A DNA stretch of 19,036 bases, taken from positions 1-19,036 of the forward strand of contig JBAQCS010000039.1 of assembly GCA_049294415.1 (NCBI GenBank), read 5' to 3'. Source of the DNA: JAEZRQ01 sp049294415 (GTDB lineage Bacteria > Patescibacteriota > Patescibacteriia > Patescibacteriales > UBA12465). The position numbers and the translations under genes were made by a program. The notes beneath the pieces are model-generated. The model was given only the letters and a program-made list of their open reading frames with translations, was not told where the DNA came from and ran no database searches. Shown here piece after piece: positions 13,407-19,036 of the stretch (position 1 is its first letter; each line of letters begins with the position of its first letter).

Positions 13407-14010
13407 TAGTAGGTTTTACTTCTTCTTTTGGTTTTGCTTCAGCCTTCTTTTCAACTACAGGCTCTTCAGCCATCACGCGAGGAGGAATCACGCTAATAAT
13501 TACATGATCATGTTCATTTAACAACTTAATACCATGAGGTAAAACTAAATCATGAATACTAATATTGTCATGAAATTCTTTTAAAACAGAAATGTCGATA
13601 TCAATATGATCAACTAAATCTTCTGGTAGACATTCAACCTCTAGAGAGTCTACATCTTTAATTAATGAACCAGCCATTTCTCTAACAGCTTTTGATTCAC
13701 CAACAAAATGTAAAGGTATTTCAGTATGCAGCTTATTCTTCATATTAACTTCTAAAAAATCAACGTGAGTGACATTACCGCTTAAACCAGTTCTTTGAAC
13801 TTCCTTGATTAAAACTGATTTAGTTTTATCGCCAATTTTTAAACTAATTATATTTGATTCACCAGCCGAACTAACCATCTTTTGTAATTCTGACTTCTTT
13901 ACTTTCAAACTTTGAGTGTCAGCATTATTACCATAAATAACAGCTGGTAATAAATCAGGGGCGAGCTTTTCTCTTTTTTCGCGTACTTGCGCTTCTAAGA
14001 TCATACTCAT
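13393..14010 (-). CDS. rplY: 50S ribosomal protein L25 (general stress protein Ctc form)
   Basis: Binds 5S rRNA in the large subunit. At 205 residues it is the long two-domain (TL5/CTC) version. The N-terminal 5S-binding domain (about 1-90) includes EAQVREKREK, PAVIYG and VLIKEVQRTGLSGNVTHVDFLEV. The C-terminal beta domain (about 95-180) has IPLHFVGESKAVREMAGSLIKDVDSLEVECLPEDLVDHIDIDIS. A charged Glu/Lys/Pro tail closes it. A second ATG lies two codons in (MSM). There is no Shine-Dalgarno. The 52-base gap before it holds a 7-bp inverted repeat (14027-14033 / 14043-14049) without a T-run, so transcription probably continues from rodA. Confidence 0.95.
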   Translation of the reverse strand: MSMILEAQVREKREKLAPDLLPAVIYGNNADTQSLKVKKSELQKMVSSAGESNIISLKIGDKTKSVLIKEVQRTGLSGNVTHVDFLEVNMKNKLHTEIPLHFVGESKAVREMAGSLIKDVDSLEVECLPEDLVDHIDIDISVLKEFHDNISIHDLVLPHGIKLLNEHDHVIISVIPPRVMAEEPVVEKKAEAKPKEEVKPTNENK

Positions 14011-14062
14011 AACTTTTGTCTATCTAACTCTTAATGTCACAGTAAGAGTCGGATTAATTAAA

Positions 14063-15172
14063 CTAGTAGTTTATTTTTGACTTAATGATAATGTTCTGCA
14101 TGATACCAATAGCTACAAAGAGTGACAAAGCCGAGCTACCACCATAACTAATAAAAGGTAGCGGCAAACCAACGATGGGCAGTAGTCCTATATTCATTCC
14201 GATATTAACAAACATATGGGTAAAAATCAATCCTAAGAGACCTAAAATATAGTAAATACCGAAATCATTATTGATCTTTTTAAGTAATGAAAATGATCTA
14301 AAATATAAGATAGCAAAGAAACAAGCTACCAAAAAAATGCCTAAAAAACCCATTTCCTCAGCAATAACTGAGAAGATAAAGTCGGTTTGTGCTTCTGGCA
14401 AGAATTTTAGCTGCGATTGTGAGCCAAAACCAACGCCTTTACCAGTTAATCCGCCAGAACCAACGGCAATAATAGCTTGAAAGCTGTTATAACATTCATC
14501 TCTAGAACATGATTCCTGGCCGGGATTTAAAAAAGTGGTAATACGTTCCTTTTGATAATCTTTAAAACTAAACCAAGCTGCACCAGCCAGTAAACAACCC
14601 AGTAACCCAATAACTACAAAATATTTCTTATGAAAACCAGCCATAATAACCATAATCAACCAAACAGCCATAATTACTAAAGAGGATCCAAAATCAGGTT
14701 GTAAAATAATAAGAGACGCTAAAACAATAGTTCCCGTAGCTGAAATAATAAAATGCTTTAAAGTTTTTACTTTTGTAGCTAAGTTAGAAAAATAATTAGC
14801 TAGAAAAATAATTAAAATTATTTTAATAAATTCTACCGGTTGAATACCAAAACCAGCAATATTAAACCAACCCTTAGTACCATTAATAGTTTGACCAAAA
14901 ATCAAAACAGCTATCAGTATTAAGGCACCAAACCAGTATAAATAAAGACTTAAGCTTTTAATAAATCTATAATCAATAAAGGTAAAAATGAACATTAAAA
15001 AAACTCCGAAAACAACAAAAAATAATTGTTTATAAAAATTAATTAAATCATGACTGCCTAAACCTAGGGCCACGCTATAAACTTCCATTAAACCAAAAGC
15101 GGATAATAAAATAACAGCTGAAAAAATTATCCAATCAAAATTTTTCAGGTAAAGTTTTATTCGGTAATACAT
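14063..15172 (-). CDS. rodA: RodA-type peptidoglycan glycosyltransferase (SEDS family)
   Basis: Polymerises lipid II into glycan strands in the inner membrane, normally with a class B penicillin-binding protein. The 369 residues form about 10 hydrophobic helices. RodA-like rather than FtsW-like features are GSGGLTGKGVGFGSQSQLKFLPEAQTDFIFSVIAEEMGF, whose Asp in TDFIF is the conserved catalytic residue, and MNIGLLPIVGLPLPFISYGGSS near the C-terminus. QPVEFIKI and LQPDFGSSLV are also family motifs. It starts 3 bases after the preceding membrane-protein gene, with no Shine-Dalgarno, so translation is likely coupled. No PBP gene is in the window. Confidence 0.93.
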   Translation of the reverse strand: MYYRIKLYLKNFDWIIFSAVILLSAFGLMEVYSVALGLGSHDLINFYKQLFFVVFGVFLMFIFTFIDYRFIKSLSLYLYWFGALILIAVLIFGQTINGTKGWFNIAGFGIQPVEFIKIILIIFLANYFSNLATKVKTLKHFIISATGTIVLASLIILQPDFGSSLVIMAVWLIMVIMAGFHKKYFVVIGLLGCLLAGAAWFSFKDYQKERITTFLNPGQESCSRDECYNSFQAIIAVGSGGLTGKGVGFGSQSQLKFLPEAQTDFIFSVIAEEMGFLGIFLVACFFAILYFRSFSLLKKINNDFGIYYILGLLGLIFTHMFVNIGMNIGLLPIVGLPLPFISYGGSSALSLFVAIGIMQNIIIKSKINY

Positions 15173-15175
15173 AAA

Positions 15176-16090
15176 CTAGTTGGTGCGGTAAGGTTTGTAA
15201 ACACTGTCATCTATAATATTAAGTTCTGGTACAATCTTAATAGTTCCGCCCATTGATGAAATATCTGGCCAATAAAAACGAATTTCTTTCTGATCACGGC
15301 TATTTATATCAGATAGCGTATAACGATTAACAGCAATAATTTCCCCGTTATTTTCTACCATAATATTAAGCGGTACTGAATAATAGGCATAAGCCGAGTC
15401 GTTACTAATTGAAAATTCTAAATAATTTAAATCTCCATCGTAAGTAGAAGTTCTAATATCACTAATAGCAAAGGAAAGTCTTTGATCTTCATAGGTAGTC
15501 CAATCAGGAATATTTTTAGCATTTAACTTCTGCCATTTAATTTCATCTGTTTTAAAGCTAACGGTATTAATAGTTTCTGGTATAACTTGATTAAATAAAA
15601 TAATACTTTTTTCTTCTCCTGGTAAAACAAAGGATGTTGAACATCTATCTCCGCCATTAAAAACAAAACAATAATTAAAAGTAGCATAATGCCTACTATT
15701 AGGATTTTTTACTTTAGCAATAAAGTCATAGCCAGCTCTATTAATCACAGTCTTCACAGCTATTATTTCTAAAGGTTTAGCTGCACTTTGTGCTCGGTAA
15801 TTAGCTAGGTCAACTCCAAAATTACTTTGCTCTAAAGTAAGTTCCTGTTCTTTGCCAAGTGAAAAATAAAAAATATAACCAGCTACGGCATACAAAACTA
15901 GAAAAGCCGAAATAATTGATAAGGTAATAACAATAGTTTTAATTATTCTCTCTCTATTAGTAGCCAGCCACCAACCTAAATTTAAATTTTTAACACCTAA
16001 TCCGGTTGGATCTTCATATTTTTTAATATTAATCTGATCAACTTTTTTCACAGGTTCATTTTTCTCGTCCAGTATTTTATCATTATTCAT
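15176..16090 (-). CDS. Membrane-anchored protein with Ig-like outer region, unknown function
   Basis: No named family. The 304-residue protein has a 48-residue charged cytoplasmic N-terminus, one membrane helix (about 49-77) and an outer part of about 225 residues that is beta-rich. There, FIAKVKNPNSRHYATFNYCFVF and LSFAISDIRTSTYDGDLNYLEFSISNDSAYAYYSVPLNI each look like an immunoglobulin-like beta sandwich carrying an N-x-S/N turn, so two repeats are likely. Two cysteines (in YCFVF and DRCSTS) could form a disulphide. It is the first gene of the operon with rodA, 3 bases apart, which suggests a role in cell-wall synthesis or its control. This is inference from position only. Confidence 0.8.
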   Translation of the reverse strand: MNNDKILDEKNEPVKKVDQINIKKYEDPTGLGVKNLNLGWWLATNRERIIKTIVITLSIISAFLVLYAVAGYIFYFSLGKEQELTLEQSNFGVDLANYRAQSAAKPLEIIAVKTVINRAGYDFIAKVKNPNSRHYATFNYCFVFNGGDRCSTSFVLPGEEKSIILFNQVIPETINTVSFKTDEIKWQKLNAKNIPDWTTYEDQRLSFAISDIRTSTYDGDLNYLEFSISNDSAYAYYSVPLNIMVENNGEIIAVNRYTLSDINSRDQKEIRFYWPDISSMGGTIKIVPELNIIDDSVYKPYRTN

Positions 16091-16124
16091 AGATATGATA
16101 TAATATTATTAGTTTTAACATCAT

Positions 16125-16130
16125 TATAAT
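16125..16130 (+). promoter_or_regulatory. -10 box of the aldolase gene (near-leaderless)
   Basis: TATAAT lies 9 bases before the ATG at 16140, predicting a start near 16137 and a leader of about 3 bases. No good -35 is visible. The same 49-base gap must hold the divergent promoter of the rodA operon, for which only AT-rich candidates are seen. Confidence 0.5.
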
Positions 16131-16139
16131 ACCATATTT

Positions 16140-17090
16140 ATGAACGAAATAAAAATTCCAGCTAATGTTCCTTCAGCTAAACGAGCTGAGTATTTAAAAA
16201 ATTTAAAAATGGCTACAGCTTCCAGCGGTTCACTGTTATTATTTGCTGGGGATCAGAAAGTTGAGCATTTAAATGACGATTTCTTTGGTGCTGGTATATC
16301 TTTAGAAGATGCTAGTCCTGAGCATTTATTTCAAATTGCTTCAGCTGCACCAATTGGAGTTTTTGCTACTCACCTAGGCTTAATTTCATCTTACGGCTTA
16401 AAATACCCTAGAATCCCTTATTTAGTAAAAATGAATGGTCGCAGCAATCTTTATAACAATACTGACAAAATAAATAGTAAGGCCTGGATTAAGGTAGAAG
16501 ATGTAGTTAATTTTAAAAAACAAAGCGGTTTAAAAATTTTGGGTGTTGGCTACACTGTTTATTTAGGTGGAGAAAATGAAAGTAAGATGCTTAAAGAAGC
16601 CTCTGAAATAATAATGGATGCTCACAGCCAAGGATTATTAGCTGTTATCTGGATGTACCCTCGTGGCCCAAAAATTGATGAAGAAAATATTCACACTATT
16701 GCTGGTGGGGCTGGCTTAGCTGCTGCTCTAGGAGCTGATTTTGTCAAAGTTAAATATCCTTACAAATCGAAAGATAAAAAAGTAGCGGAAAATTTTCAAG
16801 AAGTAGTAAGTGCCGCTGGCGCTTGCCGAGTAATTTGTGTCGGTGGTTCTAAACAGAATTCTGAAGAGTTAATTAAACAAGCTTGGATTCATAAAACAGT
16901 AGCTGGCGTTTCCGGCTTAGCAGTTGGTCGTAATTTACACCAAAGACCTCTTAAAGAAGCAATTTCTCTAGCTACAGCATTAGCTCTAATTATTAATCAT
17001 GATGCTACTCTAGAAGAAGCTTTAGCAGTCTTTAAAGGTAAGAAAAAAATTGAGAAAAAACGTAATAGTGATTTTCTGGGATTGTTCTAA
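16140..17090 (+). CDS. fbaB: Class I fructose-bisphosphate aldolase, archaeal/FbaB type
   Basis: Interconverts fructose 1,6-bisphosphate with dihydroxyacetone phosphate and glyceraldehyde 3-phosphate in the cytoplasm. The 316 residues form one TIM barrel of the DeoC/LacD/FbaB superfamily. Seen: LLFAGDQKVEHLNDDFFG (about 32-49), matching the DHGIEHGP-type loop of archaeal enzymes; VIWMYPRGP in the middle strands; GADFVKVKYP with K203 and K205, one of which should form the Schiff base; and CVGGSK and GVSGLAVGRN, the phosphate-binding C-terminal loops. A charged tail KGKKKIEKKRN closes it. Substrate specificity within the superfamily is not certain. It is a single-gene unit with a nearly leaderless start and a bidirectional terminator downstream. 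Confidence 0.88.
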   Translation: MNEIKIPANVPSAKRAEYLKNLKMATASSGSLLLFAGDQKVEHLNDDFFGAGISLEDASPEHLFQIASAAPIGVFATHLGLISSYGLKYPRIPYLVKMNGRSNLYNNTDKINSKAWIKVEDVVNFKKQSGLKILGVGYTVYLGGENESKMLKEASEIIMDAHSQGLLAVIWMYPRGPKIDEENIHTIAGGAGLAAALGADFVKVKYPYKSKDKKVAENFQEVVSAAGACRVICVGGSKQNSEELIKQAWIHKTVAGVSGLAVGRNLHQRPLKEAISLATALALIINHDATLEEALAVFKGKKKIEKKRNSDFLGLF

Positions 17091-17104
17091 ATTTAAAAAT
17101 ACTC

Positions 17105-17136
17105 AAAAAAAGCCTGATTCAATATCAGGCTTTTTT
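17105..17136. terminator. Bidirectional terminator between convergent genes
   Basis: AAAAAGCCTGAT (ending at 17118) and ATCAGGCTTTTTT (starting at 17124) pair around a five-base loop. Because the arms are A/T-flanked on both sides, a U-run follows on either strand. It serves the aldolase gene (plus) and the 526-aa gene (minus). Confidence 0.88.
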
Positions 17137-17157
17137 ATATCTATTTATTACTTATTT

Positions 17158-18738
17158 TTATTCAACATTCTTAACTTCCACTTTAATCTTATCTGGTAAG
17201 TTTGGAGCACTACTAATAAATGAGGGTGAGAACTTTAATTCATAGCTCTTAATTTCTGGGAAACTATCTAAATACTGAGCGATTTGCTTACGATTCAAAC
17301 CAACCATCTTTTTTCTATCAAGTAATGAGGAGTCTGATTTAAGAAACATAGAGGAGCCAAAGTAGGCTTTAATAGTGGCCATCTGATTATCAGTATTATA
17401 GTCTTCTAAGCTGTAAGTAATTTGATCACCATCAAACTCCGCTAATTGCTTATCATCTGGAACAAGCAGTGACAATCTAGCTTCAGCCATCTTAGCTACC
17501 GCCTCTTTAGAGAAAGTAACAACTACCACTTTTTTAGAAGCAGTAGCGGTGAATTGAGCCTTCTCTTCACCTAATTTAGCGTCGGTTTTATTAATCAAAG
17601 AATCTGCCACGTCACCATAAACTGTAATATCATTTTGGTCTGAATTATCAATTTCACTCTTAGCCTTTAAATTTAAAACGTCTAAAATGTCTTTGGTAGC
17701 TAAATCGATGTCTTTTTGTTGTAAAGAATGTTTTACCTCTGTTTGATAAGAAAAATCGGCTTTATTTTCAGCATAAATCTGATCTTGTAAACCTGCCCAA
17801 AGTCCTGGGATAGTAAATCTGGTATTAGCTACTAAAGCTGACTCGGCACTTGGTTTGTCAGCGTAAATATCTACAACCACCTCTCCTCCAGCGGGTACAT
17901 TAACTGACGACTTAATTCTAAATAATTTGCCATCAGGAGATAGTAACCTAGTATTAACAACCAATGGCTGAGCTTTATTATATTTATTAATAATAGTTAC
18001 CTGTCCATTAATAGTTTCTTCGCCTACCACTTCCTCGCCACTAGTTGGATAAGTTTTTTCAGCTGTAACTGTTATTTCTTTCACAACTCCTAATATTTTC
18101 TTTTCAGCTGAAGCATCTACTTCTTCAGTACTGGTACTATTTGAACCAACCGCGAAAGAAAAGGAATCATTAATTAATTCACTTTGAGGAGTAATAGAAA
18201 TTGTTAATTTAGAAAAGAAAAAATAAAAAATACAAACAAGTAAAACTGCTGTGGCGATAATAAATTTAACAGCCATACGGCGATACAATCCTAATGACTT
18301 ACCCGGAGCAAGTTTTGGTTTTTCTTCACCTGTCTGAGGAGCTACCGAATTAGCCCACTCAGCAAAAAACTTCTTCTGCTTATCATATTGCTCGTCTTCA
18401 ACTTCTGTTTCATCATTATCTTCTATAGGAGACTCGACCGCCTCTGTCTTAAAATTACTCATTTTAGGAAAAGAATCATCGGTTTGTTTTTCCAAATTAG
18501 GCCAACTAGAAAAAGATGGTAAAGAATCGTTTATTTCTTCACTATCTAAAAAATTATCATCAGCTATTACATCAACAGCAATCTTCTTGGATTTAGCTGG
18601 CTCACTAGCTTTGATAGTTTTAGTTTTTTTAATAACCTTTTTAGTTTTAGAAGCGACAGGTTTTTTAACTTTAGAAACTGGACTTTTTTTAGTAGTCTCT
18701 GTTTTCTTCTTAAGTGTTTTTTTAATAATTTTTGGCAT
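17158..18738 (-). CDS. Single-pass membrane protein, baseplate-J-like outer region
   Basis: A 526-residue protein in four parts. Residues 1-52 are very Lys/Thr-rich (KKTLKKKTETTKKS, KTKKVIKKTKT), like a histone-H1 tail. Residues 56-140 are acidic and probably disordered (DDNFLDSEE, EDNDETEVEDEQYD). One membrane helix follows at about 157-175, then about 350 outer residues. The outer part contains GQVTIINKYNKAQPLV, NTRLLSPDGKLFRIKSSVNVPAGGEVVVDIYADKPSAESALVANTRFTIPGL, which resembles the baseplate J-like domain often annotated in CPR genomes. No lytic or enzymatic motif is seen. It has its own extended -10 promoter with a 70-base leader. It may be a cell-envelope protein whose tail meets nucleic acid or protein inside; function unknown. 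Confidence 0.82.
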   Translation of the reverse strand: MPKIIKKTLKKKTETTKKSPVSKVKKPVASKTKKVIKKTKTIKASEPAKSKKIAVDVIADDNFLDSEEINDSLPSFSSWPNLEKQTDDSFPKMSNFKTEAVESPIEDNDETEVEDEQYDKQKKFFAEWANSVAPQTGEEKPKLAPGKSLGLYRRMAVKFIIATAVLLVCIFYFFFSKLTISITPQSELINDSFSFAVGSNSTSTEEVDASAEKKILGVVKEITVTAEKTYPTSGEEVVGEETINGQVTIINKYNKAQPLVVNTRLLSPDGKLFRIKSSVNVPAGGEVVVDIYADKPSAESALVANTRFTIPGLWAGLQDQIYAENKADFSYQTEVKHSLQQKDIDLATKDILDVLNLKAKSEIDNSDQNDITVYGDVADSLINKTDAKLGEEKAQFTATASKKVVVVTFSKEAVAKMAEARLSLLVPDDKQLAEFDGDQITYSLEDYNTDNQMATIKAYFGSSMFLKSDSSLLDRKKMVGLNRKQIAQYLDSFPEIKSYELKFSPSFISSAPNLPDKIKVEVKNVE

Positions 18739-18815
18739 ACTATTTTTTCCCGTCTTATATTCTCGCTCATGGCAAGAGAAAGAACTTTATATAAAGATAA
18801 TATTAATCTTAATTC

Positions 18816-18844
18816 ATTATACCAAAAATTTTTATTGAAAACAA
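18816..18844 (-). promoter_or_regulatory. Extended -10 promoter of the 526-aa gene
   Basis: On the minus strand: -35 TTGTTT (18839-18844), 17-bp spacer ending in TGG, -10 TATAAT (18816-18821). The TGnTATAAT form can compensate for the weak -35. Start near 18809, giving a leader of about 70 bases, which contains a small hairpin TTCTC/GAGAA (about 18758-18781). Confidence 0.7.
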
Positions 18845-18863
18845 TAATTTTTTTACTTCTTCT

Positions 18864-19036
18864 TTAACTTTCAATGACCTGTAAAACTCCAGAAAATTTT
18901 TCACGGAGTAAAGAGACTAATTCACTAGAGTTATCTACCTTAAAACCAGTTTTTACAATTGAATCCTTGTCTGCTTGTTTAATTTTAAAATAAGTTTCCG
19001 ATTCGCCAACATGACTCATTAATAGATCGCGTAGCT
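18864..19036 (-). CDS. C-terminal fragment, possibly DNA polymerase III alpha subunit
   Basis: A reading frame enters from the window end and stops with TAA at 18864-18866, giving 56 codons (two extra bases at the edge). The translation begins LRDLLMSHVGESETYFKIKQ and ends SGVLQVIES. The pattern L-x-x-L-L-x-x-H-x-G-E-S-x-x-Y-F-K-I, then KTGFKVDNSSELVSLLRE, resembles the very C-terminus of bacterial DnaE, where a short alpha/beta domain reads HPG-x-x-P-(V/L)-x-(L/F)-x-(V/I), then a V-x-x-S-x-x-(L)-x-x-L helix. This is a family-level resemblance only. The missing upstream part would decide it. No terminator is seen between it and the promoter of the next gene. Confidence 0.55.
   Translation of the reverse strand, partial: LRDLLMSHVGESETYFKIKQADKDSIVKTGFKVDNSSELVSLLREKFSGVLQVIES

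Noticed and set aside
14027..14049. Inverted repeat ACTCTTA/TAAGAGT between rodA and rplY as a terminator.
   Set aside because: Seven base pairs with no T-run on either strand; the genes look cotranscribed.
18567..18838. Frames on both strands over the Lys-rich start of the 526-aa gene, including an upstream minus-strand ATG at 18770.
   Set aside because: Low-complexity AAA/AAG-rich DNA opens all frames; the extended -10 promoter and the product layout favour the 18738 start.
1..19036. CRISPR arrays, transposases, insertion sequences, integrases, recoded UGA.
   Set aside because: No regularly spaced repeats, no transposase or recombinase motifs, and UGA is used as a stop at 6468-6470 and 7166-7168.

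Overview
The window looks like a piece of chromosome from an AT-rich bacterium of the Patescibacteria/CPR radiation. That placement is an inference from several things together: the gene order rpmE-prfA-prmC, an L31 with a long basic tail, the pairing greA-lysS, and a neighbourhood of rodA, rplY, DUF3048 and small membrane proteins. UGA serves as a stop codon (in the ATGA overlaps at 6468-6471 and 7166-7169), so this is not one of the CPR groups that recode UGA. Canonical Shine-Dalgarno sequences are scarce, and at least two core genes look leaderless.

Layout. (1) 36-2956: five small genes of no recognised family, all on the minus strand. They form three compact transcription units with near-consensus sigma-70 promoters and clean hairpin terminators. 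The block abuts the 3' end of a tRNA-Gln(CUG) gene and reads as an accessory island. (2) 2957-5032: tRNA-Gln with its own strong promoter, then lysS and greA (minus). (3) 5062-9652: a tight minus-strand surface-polysaccharide cluster: wzx-type flippase, GT4 glycosyltransferase, GT2 glycosyltransferase, O-antigen ligase/polymerase. (4) 9743-12358: plus-strand translation genes rpmE, prfA and prmC. Between rpmE and prfA, on the opposite strand, lies a promoter-to-terminator unit of about 190 nt with no reading frame and rod-like pairing; it is probably a structured small RNA, possibly 6S-like. (5) 12330-16090: minus-strand operon for a membrane-anchored Ig-like protein, RodA, ribosomal protein L25 and a DUF3048 protein. 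(6) 16140-17090: archaeal-type class I fructose-bisphosphate aldolase (plus), ending at a bidirectional terminator shared with (7) 17158-18738, a single-pass membrane protein with a highly charged cytoplasmic tail and a baseplate-J-like outer part. (8) 18864-19036: the last 56 codons of a minus-strand gene, perhaps dnaE.

How it works together: the core genes cover translation (L31, L25, RF1 and its methylase, LysRS, tRNA-Gln), transcript cleavage (GreA), glycolysis (aldolase) and envelope building (RodA, DUF3048, Wzx/Wzy cluster). The most unusual parts are the small-RNA unit at 10164-10387, the tRNA-linked block of unknown genes, and the start of prmC, where the only good ribosome-binding site points to an AUA codon.
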